Source: Candidatus Thioglobus pontius
Lineage (GTDB): Bacteria; Pseudomonadota; Gammaproteobacteria; PS1; Pseudothioglobaceae
DNA: 64,000 nucleotides
Reading direction: 5' to 3'
Assembly (NCBI GenBank): GCA_014384345.1
Contig: JACNGB010000049.1
Span: 16,742-80,741, forward strand
Below, piece by piece: positions 55,109 through 63,859 of the stretch (the stretch's first letter is position 1; each line of letters opens with the position of its first letter). Position numbers and translations under genes: made by a program. The notes under the pieces are model-generated. The model saw only the letters and a program-made list of their open reading frames with translations. It had not been told where the DNA came from and made no database searches.

Positions 55109-55933
55109 CTACCAATTTCTCCATATTGTAGTTTCTGGATTGGGCATTTCTAGTAGTTTTCCAATCACCACACGTTGGTTTGGCCAGCCATGATAATCAG
55201 AACCCTGAGAAGATAATAAATTAAACTCCTTTGCCCATTGGCCCACTAACGTTATTTCATCAGCACTACTAGATCCTGTAACTACTTCAACACCATCTAA
55301 TCCCGCGCCAGCCAAATGGCTCAATAGTCGTTTAACTTTTGTATTGGTCATATGATAACGCAACGGGTGCGCTAAAACAGCTTGACCGCCTGCCGCATGT
55401 ATCCAAGAAATTACCTCATCATACTCAGCCCACTTGCCACCCACGCCGCCGGGTTTTTTACCGGTTAAAAAACGCTTAAACACGCTACGCATATCTTTGC
55501 ACACACCTTCTTGAACCAACATTTGAGCAAAATGTGTTCGAGTAATCATGTCGGTTTTAGCGATAGCCTGAGTTTTTTCCATGGCATTAAACACACCGGC
55601 ACCACCCAAACCTCGCGCTATCTTCTCGGCGCGAACTCGTCGAAATTCTTGATGCCGCTTAAGCCCATCTTGGAGTGTTGCATTATTAATATCAACCCCC
55701 AAACCCACGATATGAACCGTCATATTACTCCACATGGCTGACACCTCAACACCATGGATTAGTCTTAAACCGACCTTATCTGCCTGTTGTTGCGCCTCGA
55801 TCAATCCATCAGTCGTATCGTGGTCAGTTAGTGCAAATATATCACACTCCTGCGCTTTGGCTAAATTGACCACTTCAGTGGGTGATAGAACACCGTCAGA
55901 ATAATAAGAATGGTTATGCAAATCAATAATCAT
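55109..55933 (-). CDS. PHP-domain nuclease / 3',5'-nucleotide phosphatase (YciV, RNase AM type)
   Basis: 274 residues. The PHP motifs are DLHNHSYYSDGVLSP, FALTDHDTTDGLIEA, LIHGVEVSAMW, AVLAHPLRYHM and SSQGSDYHGWPNQ, which supply the metal ligands. Known relatives hydrolyse 3',5'-bisphosphonucleotides and trim RNA 5' ends. The order yciV-yciO is the same as in E. coli. The start overlaps the relE-like stop by 1 nt, so the toxin pair lies directly upstream. Confidence 0.92.
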   Translation of the reverse strand: MIIDLHNHSYYSDGVLSPTEVVNLAKAQECDIFALTDHDTTDGLIEAQQQADKVGLRLIHGVEVSAMWSNMTVHIVGLGVDINNATLQDGLKRHQEFRRVRAEKIARGLGGAGVFNAMEKTQAIAKTDMITRTHFAQMLVQEGVCKDMRSVFKRFLTGKKPGGVGGKWAEYDEVISWIHAAGGQAVLAHPLRYHMTNTKVKRLLSHLAGAGLDGVEVVTGSSSADEITLVGQWAKEFNLLSSQGSDYHGWPNQRVVIGKLLEMPNPETTIWRNW

Positions 55934-56187
55934 TATTTATATACATTTTTACGATGTTTGACTTTAACGATAATAATCATTAATTTATTTTCAATAATCT
56001 CATACAACACTCGATAATCTCCCGCCCTTAATCGATAATAAGGTGACAAATCCCCTACTAATTTCTTTCCCAAATATGGATTTTCAACGAGTTTGGTTTT
56101 TATTGCAATTAATATTTTTGCACGCCAATTGTGATCAATTTTCTTTAGATCCTTAACAACCTTATCATCGATCAATAACTTATACAT
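55933..56187 (-). CDS. RelE/ParE-family toxin
   Basis: 84 residues of the RelE fold: MYKLLIDDKVVKDLKKIDHNWRAKILIAI, NPYLGKKLVGDLSPYYRLRAGDYRVLYEI and the C-terminal VKVKHRKNVYK. Basic residues and the final tyrosine fit a ribosome-dependent mRNA interferase. Its start overlaps the antitoxin gene by 8 nt. It is on the same strand as yciV with a 1-nt overlap. Confidence 0.9.
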   Translation of the reverse strand: MYKLLIDDKVVKDLKKIDHNWRAKILIAIKTKLVENPYLGKKLVGDLSPYYRLRAGDYRVLYEIIENKLMIIIVKVKHRKNVYK

Positions 56188-56389
56188 TTAATGCTTTTTC
56201 TAATTCCTCGACGCTAATTAAGTTTCTAGAACTATCTTGAGAGCGGCTCTGCACTTCATAATAATCAACCATATCATCTAAATAATTTTCCAAAGCTTCT
56301 TTTACAAAAAAGCTTTTAGGGCGCTTAGTAGCGTCTGCTAATCCATCTAATTTAGATTGCATTTCCTCATTAAGTCTGACAGACAACAT
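56180..56389 (-). CDS. RelB-like ribbon-helix-helix antitoxin
   Basis: 69 residues. MLSVRLNEEMQSKLDGLADATKRPKSFFVKEALENYLDD is an N-terminal ribbon-helix-helix DNA-binding domain; the acidic C-terminal tail would neutralise the toxin. It precedes the relE-like gene with an 8-nt overlap. AGGAG lies before the start, and a TATAAT is seen upstream without a good -35. Confidence 0.9.
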   Translation of the reverse strand: MLSVRLNEEMQSKLDGLADATKRPKSFFVKEALENYLDDMVDYYEVQSRSQDSSRNLISVEELEKALNV

Positions 56390-56522
56390 ATTTAACTCCT
56401 AATTTATTTTGTATTATATGTATGACAAGTATAACACTCTTAATAGAGCCAGATAACAAGATTTCGGAAAAGTCTTCAAAAAGCAAAAAAAAAAAACGAT
56501 TTTAAGTTTATAATGAGCCACT

Positions 56523-56996
56523 ATGAAAAAATGGTACTTACTCAAAACCAAACCTCAACAAGAGGCGATTGCTACACTTAATCTAACTAATCAAGGCTTT
56601 GAAGTGTTTCTCCCAAAAGCCGTAATTAAAAACAAAACCCAAGCGCTATTTCCAGGGTATTTATTCATTGAACTTGATGATAAAGCCCAGAATTGGGCGT
56701 CGATTCGCTCTACCAAAGGGGTAGCCAACTTTGTTAGATTCGGCTTAAGTTTTGCCAAAGTGCCTAATCAAATCATTAATCTGATTAGAATCCAACAACA
56801 GCAAACCATTGAAAAATTGATTAACATTTGCTCACATCAAAAAGGTGATGCGATTGAAATTCAAAGTGGCGCTTTTAAAGGTCAACAGGCTATTTTTCAA
56901 AACTATAGTGCCCAAGATCGAATTATTGTACTGCTTAAACTTATTGGTCAACAACAAGCGATAAGTCTAAAAGAAAAAGAAGTTGTTGCAGTCTAG
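56523..56996 (+). CDS. rfaH: Transcription antitermination protein RfaH
   Basis: 157 residues. The NGN domain is seen in KKWYLLKTKPQQEAIATLNLTNQGFEVFLP and LFPGYLFIELDDKAQNWASIRSTKGVANFVRFG. The C-terminal KOW-like domain holds KGDAIEIQSGAFKGQQAIFQNY and IIVLLKLIGQQQAISL. It is closer to RfaH than to NusG in length and in lacking the NusG N-terminus. RfaH recruits to ops sites in LPS and surface polysaccharide operons; the LPS genes that follow are plausible targets, but I saw no ops element. Confidence 0.9.
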   Translation: MKKWYLLKTKPQQEAIATLNLTNQGFEVFLPKAVIKNKTQALFPGYLFIELDDKAQNWASIRSTKGVANFVRFGLSFAKVPNQIINLIRIQQQQTIEKLINICSHQKGDAIEIQSGAFKGQQAIFQNYSAQDRIIVLLKLIGQQQAISLKEKEVVAV

Positions 56997-57055
56997 ACCA
57001 CTAGCAACCATACAAAGTTTATAATTCCACCAAATCTTAACAATAAATAAATCTT

Positions 57056-58909
57056 ATGTGTGGAATCGTTGGCGGTATTTGCAATAATAACATCACACCC
57101 ATCCTTGTCGATGGATTAAAAAAACTTGAATATCGCGGTTATGATTCTGCTGGCGTAGCGGTTTTGTCAAAAGACAATCAGCTCAATCGCGCCAGAGCGG
57201 TCGGTAAAGTGGTTAATCTTGAAAATAACATCAAAGAAAAATCCACGCCACTAGACGGCACGATTGGTATCGCTCATACTCGTTGGGCGACGCATGGTGA
57301 ACCCTCTTCTTGCAACGCACACCCACATATTTGCAATCACAGCGTTAGCGTGGTGCATAACGGTATTATTGAGAACTTTCTTGAATTAAAAACCGAACAG
57401 CAAACACAAGGTTACAGATTCACTTCAGATACTGATACTGAAGTAATCGCCCACGCCATTCACCAAGCTTTAGAAACTAGCAACACCTTGCTTGAAGCCA
57501 CACAAAAAGCAATTACTACTTTTGAAGGGGCTTATGGTGTTGGTGTTATCTCACCCAAAGACCCAGGTCGTATCATTGCTGCGCGCAGTGGCTCACCTTT
57601 AGTGATTGGTGTAAGCGATAAAGGTAATTTTATTGCTTCTGATCAAATGGCATTGCTAGATATCACCAAAGATTTTATCTTTTTAGAAGAAGGTGATATT
57701 GCCGATATTACTCTCAATAAGGTCACTATTTATGACAAAGATGGCAAACAAGTAGAACGAGCAATTAAAACCTCAAATCTTAAATCTGGTCAAACCTCTA
57801 AGCGTGGCTACGACCACTACATGCTTAAAGAAATCTTTGAGCAACCACAAGCCATTCGTGATACGTTAGAATCTCGTGTCACCAAAGATACAGTGTTATC
57901 ATCCGCTTTTGGTCACAAGGCGGCAGAGATCTTTAAAAACACCAAACACATTCAAATTATTGCCTGCGGCACTAGTTATAATGCTGGCTTAGTGGCTAAA
58001 TATTGGCTAGAAGACATTGCCAAAATCCCCACTCACATTGAAGTGGCGAGTGAGTATCGCTATCGCAATCCAATTATTCTAGACAATACACTGTTTATTA
58101 CCATCTCTCAAAGTGGTGAAACAGCGGACACATTAGAAGCGCTAAAAGCCGTTAAAAAACGCAGTAAAGATAAAAATATTCATACACTGACAATCTGTAA
58201 CTCAGCTGAGTCAAGTTTGACTCGAGAGTCAGAACTAACCTTTTTAACTCACGCCGGCCCTGAAATTGGCGTAGCCTCTACCAAAGCTTTCACCACTCAG
58301 CTAGTATCTCTCGCACTACTCTCAGTAGCAGTTGGCAGATGCCACAAGCAAGTCTCTAAACAGCAAGAGGCTAAAATTGTTGACGGGCTAAATCGCCTAC
58401 CTGGATTGATTGCAAAAACACTTGAACAAGAAGATCAAATTAAACAACTTGCCAAAACCTTTAAAAATAAATTTAATGCGCTGTTTTTAGGGCGTGGTAC
58501 TATGCATGCGATTGCTATGGAAGGCGCACTTAAACTTAAAGAAATCTCATACATCCATGCTGAGGCCTACCCCGCAGGTGAACTTAAACACGGGCCAATT
58601 GCTCTAATTGATAAAGACACACCTGTTATTGCTATTGCACCAAACGATCAATTGCTTGACAAGCTTAAATCCAACCTTCAAGAGGTTAAGTCACGCGGCT
58701 CTGAGATGATTGTCTTTGAAGACGAAGCTGCACAAGTAGCGCCAATGAAAGGCATGACTATCGTGCCCACGACAACAGATTTGGGCCGTATCACCGCACC
58801 CATTATTTTCACCATCCCGCTACAATTACTCAGCTACCACGTGGCCCTTATCAAAGGCACCGATGTAGATCAGCCGCGTAATTTGGCAAAATCAGTGACG
58901 GTTGAATAG
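57056..58909 (+). CDS. glmS: Glutamine-fructose-6-phosphate aminotransferase
   Basis: 617 residues, slightly longer than E. coli GlmS. The N-terminal glutaminase begins MCGIVGG with Cys2 as nucleophile and has HTRWATHGEPSSCNAHPH and VHNGIIEN. Two SIS domains hold ACGTSYNAGLVAKYWLE, ISQSGETADTLEAL and the end DVDQPRNLAKSVTVE. It makes glucosamine-6-phosphate for cell wall and LPS. The leader is 59 nt and shows no ribozyme. It is convergent with the parE-like gene, 9 nt apart. Confidence 0.97.
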   Translation: MCGIVGGICNNNITPILVDGLKKLEYRGYDSAGVAVLSKDNQLNRARAVGKVVNLENNIKEKSTPLDGTIGIAHTRWATHGEPSSCNAHPHICNHSVSVVHNGIIENFLELKTEQQTQGYRFTSDTDTEVIAHAIHQALETSNTLLEATQKAITTFEGAYGVGVISPKDPGRIIAARSGSPLVIGVSDKGNFIASDQMALLDITKDFIFLEEGDIADITLNKVTIYDKDGKQVERAIKTSNLKSGQTSKRGYDHYMLKEIFEQPQAIRDTLESRVTKDTVLSSAFGHKAAEIFKNTKHIQIIACGTSYNAGLVAKYWLEDIAKIPTHIEVASEYRYRNPIILDNTLFITISQSGETADTLEALKAVKKRSKDKNIHTLTICNSAESSLTRESELTFLTHAGPEIGVASTKAFTTQLVSLALLSVAVGRCHKQVSKQQEAKIVDGLNRLPGLIAKTLEQEDQIKQLAKTFKNKFNALFLGRGTMHAIAMEGALKLKEISYIHAEAYPAGELKHGPIALIDKDTPVIAIAPNDQLLDKLKSNLQEVKSRGSEMIVFEDEAAQVAPMKGMTIVPTTTDLGRITAPIIFTIPLQLLSYHVALIKGTDVDQPRNLAKSVTVE

Positions 58910-58918
58910 ATTATAAAA

Positions 58919-59215
58919 CTAACTGATAAATTGCTTTATTTGGTGCATGCGTTCATGCAACACTGTCACAATACCAATATCACCACTATTTAGATATTTC
59001 CAATAGACATAATGTTTTTCGTATTGAAAATAAAAACCATCAATGCCAAAATCCGCAGGTATTGGATGAGATATAACTAAATTATTGCCAATATTGTTAA
59101 AAGATTCAAACAAACCGTTGATGTAGGCCTTGGCTTGTTTTTCTCCCCAATTTCTTACTGTGTATCGATATATTTCATCTATTTTTAACGAAGCAGAATT
59201 TTGTACGTTAATCAT
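58919..59215 (-). CDS. ParE-family toxin
   Basis: 98 residues: ASLKIDEIYRYTVRNWGEKQAKAYINGLFESFNNI and YFQYEKHYVYWKYLNSGDIGIVTVLHERMHQ, the ParE pattern, including the final LHERM(H) motif. Such toxins act on gyrase or RNA; the target is not predictable here. It lies 9 nt after its antitoxin and is convergent with glmS. Confidence 0.9.
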   Translation of the reverse strand: MINVQNSASLKIDEIYRYTVRNWGEKQAKAYINGLFESFNNIGNNLVISHPIPADFGIDGFYFQYEKHYVYWKYLNSGDIGIVTVLHERMHQIKQFIS

Positions 59216-59224
59216 ACAATTTGC

Positions 59225-59473
59225 TTAACTGTTTCTGCTAAATATATCTTCAACACTTAATACTGAATAAGAAGAATCTGGGGTAGAGAAGGCTAACGTC
59301 AATTCTGCCTTCAACCTTTCAAAAGCTTCTTTTTCAAATCGATTTTTATCATTACGAATCAGGCTACGTACATATTCGCTTATATTTTCATAAGAACCGT
59401 TTTTGTCAACATTATTTGCAACAAAATCACTTAACTCACCACTTAGTCTGACTGTCATTGTAGTTTGAGACAC
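59225..59473 (-). CDS. ParD-like antitoxin
   Basis: 82 residues. SQTTMTVRLSGELSDFVANNV is a ribbon-helix-helix domain, followed by the ParD-type YENISEYVRSLIRND and an acidic tail (SVEDIFSRNS). It represses its own operon through the palindrome at 59491-59527 and neutralises the ParE-like toxin encoded 9 nt downstream. Confidence 0.9.
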   Translation of the reverse strand: MSQTTMTVRLSGELSDFVANNVDKNGSYENISEYVRSLIRNDKNRFEKEAFERLKAELTLAFSTPDSSYSVLSVEDIFSRNS

Positions 59474-59490
59474 ATTAACCTCTAATCATT

Positions 59491-59530
59491 ACTTTGTATT
59501 CATTATAATTAATATTAAATACAAAGTCAA
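59491..59530 (-). promoter_or_regulatory. parDE promoter and operator
   Basis: Minus strand: TTGACT (-35), 17 nt, TATAAT (-10). Perfect 10-bp inverted repeat arms ACTTTGTATT and AATACAAAGT flank the -10 (59491-59500 and 59518-59527), one overlapping the -35. The layout fits autorepression by the ParD-like protein. Confidence 0.85.
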
Positions 59531-59552
59531 TATTCTAAGCCTTTAAAAGGAG

Positions 59553-60419
59553 TTAAATCAAGCCCTCTGATTTAGCGAAAGCGTTAGTGGCTTCAACAAA
59601 ACCTTTAACATTGCCACAGTCGTATCTAATACCTTCAAATTTATAAGCAATGACTTTACCTTGCTTGGCCAATGTCATCAGCGCATCAGTAATTTGAATT
59701 TCACCATTTTTATCTTGTTTAGTGTTTTCAAGCACATTAAATATTTGTGGCGTTAAGATGTATCTACCGATAATGGCAAGATTGGTTGGCGCTTCTTCTG
59801 GACTTGGCTTCTCAACCATAGAGCTAACCTGATAAGCATTAGTAGAACCTTTCAACAATTTGCCGTCAATCACGCCATATTTATCAACTTCAGTCATAGG
59901 TACTTCTTCAATAGCCACAATACAACAATCGGGATGCTGCACATAAAGAGCGGCCATTTGCTTAAGTATCGAATCGCCATTACTTGTACATAGGTCATCC
60001 GGTAAGATAACCGCAAATGGCTCATCACCAATCAGTGGCTTGCCCGTATAGATCGCATGACCAAGACCAAGCATTTCTTGCTGCTCAATATAGCTGAAAT
60101 CGCATTGTTCAGAAGCGTAGTTCACCTCATCAAGCAACGCCTCTTTAGCTGTACCTTTGATGCTAGTTTCAATATCAGTATGTGGTTCGAAGTGATTTTT
60201 AATGGCTTGCTTATATTTGCTAGTCACCATAGCCATGGTTGTCATGCCAGCACTCATGGCTTCTTCTACACCATATTGAATGAGTGGCTTGGTAAGAATT
60301 GGCAGCATTTCTTTTGGGATGGCTTTAGTGACAGGTAAAAAACGCGTACCGTAGCCTGCCACAGGAAACAAGCACTTATTAATTTTGATGAATGATTCAA
60401 GGTTAAACATTGATTTCAT
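59553..60419 (-). CDS. galU: UTP-glucose-1-phosphate uridylyltransferase
   Basis: 288 residues. The nucleotidyltransferase opening is CLFPVAGYGTRFLPVTKAIPKEMLPI, with QEMLGLGHAIYTGKPLIGDEPFAVILPDD and VEKPSPEEAPTNLAIIGRYILTP. The start at 60419 is supported by AAAGGAAAG upstream. It makes UDP-glucose for LPS and storage sugars. It lies 33 nt after pgi on the same strand, so pgi-galU look like an operon. Confidence 0.96.
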   Translation of the reverse strand: MKSMFNLESFIKINKCLFPVAGYGTRFLPVTKAIPKEMLPILTKPLIQYGVEEAMSAGMTTMAMVTSKYKQAIKNHFEPHTDIETSIKGTAKEALLDEVNYASEQCDFSYIEQQEMLGLGHAIYTGKPLIGDEPFAVILPDDLCTSNGDSILKQMAALYVQHPDCCIVAIEEVPMTEVDKYGVIDGKLLKGSTNAYQVSSMVEKPSPEEAPTNLAIIGRYILTPQIFNVLENTKQDKNGEIQITDALMTLAKQGKVIAYKFEGIRYDCGNVKGFVEATNAFAKSEGLI

Positions 60420-60452
60420 TAGACTTTCCTTTGATAGTTATATCGCAATGGT

Positions 60453-61661
60453 TTAGTTTTTCAAACTTTCTTTAAGAATAAGCTTGCCATCTTCAACCCC
60501 AGGCTGATCATAAGTGTTAATTTGCAAAAATTGGCCAATGGTGGACACCATAAGCTGATAACTGAACATCAACTTAGCGATATTATATTCATCCACAGTG
60601 CGAATGGTTACCACATCACATGGAATGTCTTTTTGCGCTTCTACCGATTTAATCGTGGCATCCGCTTGTTTATTAAGCAACTCATTAAAACTCAAACCAT
60701 TGACATAATCCAAGCCCAAATTTGTAAATTTATCATCGTCATCCGTAGGAATTGTGGCGTTATCTTTGAGGTCGCCCACCTTGATAAAGGTGACTGTTTT
60801 GTCACGCACACCATCCATAATTAGCTGCAAAAAACTGTGCTGATCAACCGGACCAACTAACGCTACTGGTGTCAGCGCTTGACGCGTATCATTAATATTT
60901 TTCTTGCCCAAGGATTCTGCCCAAAGCTGCACATACCACTTGTTAAAACTCTCAAGTGTTGATGAATAAGAAAACACCGCATTAATATTAAAACGCGACT
61001 TATTTTCAACCAAAAATCGCGCTTTTCTAATAATAGGCTTGTAATAAGCGCCTTGCTCAAAAAAGCTATCTGATACACGCTTACAGCCATTAAGAAGATT
61101 GTCAATATCCACACCCACCATCGCCAAAGGCACCAAGCCCACCGCACTAAACACCGAAAAACGCCCACCAACATTTTCAGGCAAATCAAAGGCTTTAATA
61201 TTGTTATCGTTAGCAAACTGAGTTAATTTACTTTTAGTTTCTGAAACAATAGTACAGTTGCTACTATTAATTTCAACCAATGAATTAAGGTATTTAAATA
61301 AACTAATGGTTTCGATAGTATCGCCAGATTTGGAAATAACCACAAATTGGGCATCCTTTAGATCAACTTTTTTTAAGCATTGTTTGATTTTAAGTGGATC
61401 AATAGTTTCTAGAAATAACAGGTCTTTCGTGTAATTACTAGAAGGCAATAAAAACTCATAAATAGCTCTTGCGCCCAAGCTAGAGCCGCCAATGCCCAAA
61501 ACAACAATATGTTTTTTATTAATGCTTTTGGCGTAATCTTTAATTTCAGCTGTATCTTGATAGGGCAAATTGTAATAGCCAATGCCTTTACGCTCAGCTA
61601 TTAGCCGCTCAAAAATCTCTGTATTGGATTTTATTTGATAGAAATTTTTGTTGTATTCCAT
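60453..61661 (-). CDS. pgi: Glucose-6-phosphate isomerase, short form
   Basis: 402 residues with two SIS domains: VVLGIGGSSLGARAIYEFL, FVVISKSGDTIETISLFKYL, GGRFSVFSAVGLVPLAMVG (the Pgi signature) and QLWAESLGKKN. It ends with a QPGVEDGK active-site segment. It is some 150 residues shorter than E. coli Pgi, matching the compact form of other small-genome proteobacteria. It interconverts glucose- and fructose-6-phosphate. Confidence 0.95.
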   Translation of the reverse strand: MEYNKNFYQIKSNTEIFERLIAERKGIGYYNLPYQDTAEIKDYAKSINKKHIVVLGIGGSSLGARAIYEFLLPSSNYTKDLLFLETIDPLKIKQCLKKVDLKDAQFVVISKSGDTIETISLFKYLNSLVEINSSNCTIVSETKSKLTQFANDNNIKAFDLPENVGGRFSVFSAVGLVPLAMVGVDIDNLLNGCKRVSDSFFEQGAYYKPIIRKARFLVENKSRFNINAVFSYSSTLESFNKWYVQLWAESLGKKNINDTRQALTPVALVGPVDQHSFLQLIMDGVRDKTVTFIKVGDLKDNATIPTDDDDKFTNLGLDYVNGLSFNELLNKQADATIKSVEAQKDIPCDVVTIRTVDEYNIAKLMFSYQLMVSTIGQFLQINTYDQPGVEDGKLILKESLKN

Positions 61662-61765
61662 GCTAATATTAAATGTACCAGATTGAGTTGATTATACTGA
61701 ATGTTTAATTTTAAATAGGTTTTCGTTTAACATGGTGCCTATAGTAGTTTAAGAAAAAATTTACC

Positions 61766-62770
61766 ATGGTTTATAACAATATTGACTTTAATAATAAAAC
61801 AATCTTAATCACCGGTGGCGCCGGATTTATTGGCAGCAATCTAGCCTTTTATTTTCAAGACAACTATCCCAATTCACAGGTAGTGGTATTTGATTGTTTT
61901 AGAAGTGAGGCCACTTTTGCTAATGGCAACCTGCAAAGCTTTGGTCATTACAAAAATCTTATTGGATTCACTGGCGATGTGGTGTGTGGCAATATTAACA
62001 GTAAAGCCGATTTGGCATTATTAAATGATTATAAGTTTGATTATATGTTCCATCAGGCAGCAATTTCAGACACGCGTGTATACGATCAAGAAATTGTAAT
62101 GCAAACCAATGTTAATTCGTTTTATGATTTTCTTAACAAAGCTAGAGATGATGATGCAGTAATGGTATATGCAAGCTCTGCAGCTACTTATGGCAGCCTA
62201 CCTTCACCACAAACTGTCGGCAAAGAAAATCCTGAAAACCCTTATGGCTTTAGTAAATATATGATGGATCAAATTGCGTATCGCTATAGTCGTGAAAACC
62301 CAAATATGACAATTGTGGGTTTAAAATTCTTTAACGTATACGGCCCGCGCGAATACTACAAGGCAAAAACTTCCTCAATGGTGATTCAGCTTGGGCACCA
62401 AATTTTAGATGGCAAAGCACCAACTTTATTTGAAGGCTCTGATCAGATTTTGCGTGATTTTATCAACATCGAAGATGTCGTTCAAGCAAACATTAAAGCC
62501 TGTAACCCTAAAGAAAACGGCACTTATAACGTTGGCACTAGCAATCCAAGAAGCTTTCAAGACATTGCTGATATTTTACAAACTGAACTTAACACAGATT
62601 TAGGTACTGAATACATTCCCAACCCATATGATGGCTATCAAATGCATACCCAAGCTGATATTAGTACTTCACAAACTAACTTAGGCTTTGAGCCTGTTGT
62701 GAGCTTAGAAGAAGGCATTAAAGCCTATATTGCTGATATTAAACGCCTGCACGGTACTGATATTTCATAA
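61766..62770 (+). CDS. hldD: ADP-glyceromanno-heptose 6-epimerase
   Basis: 334-residue extended short-chain dehydrogenase with NADP motif ILITGGAGFIGSNLA, YASSAATYGSLPSP and the YxxxK pair in NPYGFSKYMMDQIAYRY. ILRDFINIEDVVQANIKA and GTYNVGTSNPRSFQDIADIL follow the HldD (rather than GalE) pattern. It makes the heptose precursor of the LPS inner core. hldE follows 1.1 kb downstream, with toxin-antitoxin genes between. Confidence 0.94.
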   Translation: MVYNNIDFNNKTILITGGAGFIGSNLAFYFQDNYPNSQVVVFDCFRSEATFANGNLQSFGHYKNLIGFTGDVVCGNINSKADLALLNDYKFDYMFHQAAISDTRVYDQEIVMQTNVNSFYDFLNKARDDDAVMVYASSAATYGSLPSPQTVGKENPENPYGFSKYMMDQIAYRYSRENPNMTIVGLKFFNVYGPREYYKAKTSSMVIQLGHQILDGKAPTLFEGSDQILRDFINIEDVVQANIKACNPKENGTYNVGTSNPRSFQDIADILQTELNTDLGTEYIPNPYDGYQMHTQADISTSQTNLGFEPVVSLEEGIKAYIADIKRLHGTDIS

Positions 62771-63040
62771 AATACTTACTTTGATCGCCTTATAAAAGCA
62801 GAGTTAGTTACCGCGCCTAAATACCAAACAACTAAGATACTCGCTGATCTACATACCTCTAAAGATCCTGCACTGATCACTAAGCATTGCACTGCTTCAG
62901 ATTATTTAATTAATGCTAATGATTACGAGCTAACAAAAAGGTGTATAGAAATTCTTGAAGGTGTTGCTCATGGTGAAACCTCAATTCTTGAAAAGCAACT
63001 GTACTCACAAGAAGAAGCTGAGAAAAAAATGGAAAAATGA
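62771..63040 (+). pseudogene. Remnant of a Phd/YefM-type antitoxin gene
   Basis: The frame ending TGA at 63038 is open for 89 codons back to the hldD stop but has no start codon in its N-terminal part. Its end (NANDYELTKRCIEILEGVAHGETSILE, YSQEEAEKKMEK) looks like the C-terminal half of an antitoxin paired with RelE/ParE toxins. The TGA overlaps the ATG of a toxin fragment as ATGA, the coupling typical of such modules. Interpretation as a decayed antitoxin is inference. Confidence 0.6.
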
Positions 63041-63096
63041 CTCAAGTAATTTGGACTGAACCTGCCCTATCAGAACTTACAGGGAGTATTGGTTGA
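63037..63096 (+). pseudogene. Truncated ParE/RelE toxin fragment
   Basis: ATG at 63037 gives MTQVIWTEPALSELTGSIG then a stop. The sequence up to LSEL is the standard beginning of ParE toxins (I-W-T-x-x-A-L-x-x-L). The remaining ~80 codons are lost, and the phd-PIN promoter begins 10 nt further on, so the rest was deleted rather than merely frameshifted. Confidence 0.65.
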
Positions 63097-63106
63097 TTAG
63101 CCTGCA

Positions 63107-63135
63107 TTGTTATATTTTTACCAATGTGTTACAAT
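63107..63135 (+). promoter_or_regulatory. Promoter of the phd-PIN operon
   Basis: TTGTTA, a 17-nt spacer and TACAAT, with a small inverted repeat ATTGT / ACAAT bracketing it that may be the antitoxin operator. An AGGG lies 8 nt before the start at 63164. Confidence 0.65.
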
Positions 63136-63163
63136 TCAACAAAAGACAACATAGGGTAATAAA

Positions 63164-63457
63164 ATGACAACAACCATTGGAATACGAGATTTAGCCAGAA
63201 GTGCTGACATATTAAAGAATTTTGATTATCTGCGCATCGAGGATAAGAAGACTCATGAACGTAAAGGGCTTGTCGTATCAAGCGAATACGCTGATCAAAT
63301 AGAAAAAATTTTAACAAAAATCATCGCTAAAAAGAAAAAAGAAAAGGTTAATAAAATAATGCAGCTTGCTGGCACGGTAAAAATTCATTCGAGATTTAAC
63401 GATTTAACTTCAAGAGAAATACGCGAAAAAATTGCACACGAAAAATATGGCGAATAA
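63164..63457 (+). CDS. Phd/YefM-like antitoxin
   Basis: 97 residues. TTIGIRDLARSADILKNFDYLRIEDKKTHERKGLVVSSEYADQIEK is a prevent-host-death type DNA-binding domain; a lysine-rich helix and a C-terminal arm (HSRFNDLTSREIREKIAHEKYGE) would wrap the toxin. The PIN gene starts on the next base after its stop. The ORF track's reverse ORF across it is a shadow. Confidence 0.82.
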   Translation: MTTTIGIRDLARSADILKNFDYLRIEDKKTHERKGLVVSSEYADQIEKILTKIIAKKKKEKVNKIMQLAGTVKIHSRFNDLTSREIREKIAHEKYGE

Positions 63458-63859
63458 ATGAAAATATTTTTAGACACTAATATTGTTCTTGATTTTTTGA
63501 ACGCCGATAGAGTTAAGCATAAAATTAGCGTACGACTCATTGAAACACTTGTAAGTAACAACTATCAAATTATTATTAGTGAAGATATGCTGAGCACCAT
63601 TTTTTATCTTTCAAAAAATAAACAACAAACACTGAGTAATTTAAACGTTATTCAACAGGAGTGGTATATTTCAGTTTTTGGTGAAGAGGTTATTAAAAAT
63701 GCAATCGATTTATCGATCACGAACAACCTTGATCTAGAAGATACCTTGCAATGTCTATGCGCCAAACAAAATAACTGTGATGCATTAATCACCAGTGATA
63801 AATATTTTTACGATTGCGGAATTAAAATACAAACTGCGGATGAGTTCTTAAATGCTTAA
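63458..63859 (+). CDS. PIN-domain toxin (VapC-like)
   Basis: 133 residues. MKIFLDTNIVLDFLN has the first catalytic aspartate, ISEDMLSTIFYLSK the conserved Ser/Glu region, LDLEDTLQCLCAKQNNCDALITSDK the later acidic residues. It would be a Mg2+-dependent RNase acting on tRNA or rRNA. It overlaps the start of hldE by 8 nt, so the toxin pair may drive hldE transcription. Confidence 0.88.
   Translation: MKIFLDTNIVLDFLNADRVKHKISVRLIETLVSNNYQIIISEDMLSTIFYLSKNKQQTLSNLNVIQQEWYISVFGEEVIKNAIDLSITNNLDLEDTLQCLCAKQNNCDALITSDKYFYDCGIKIQTADEFLNA

Noticed and set aside
56485-56496. Run of twelve A upstream of rfaH, possible frameshift hotspot
   Set aside because: It is intergenic and no coding frame crosses it.
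56997-57055. glmS ribozyme or riboswitch before glmS
   Set aside because: The gap is only 59 nt and shows no structured leader; gammaproteobacterial glmS is usually not ribozyme-controlled.
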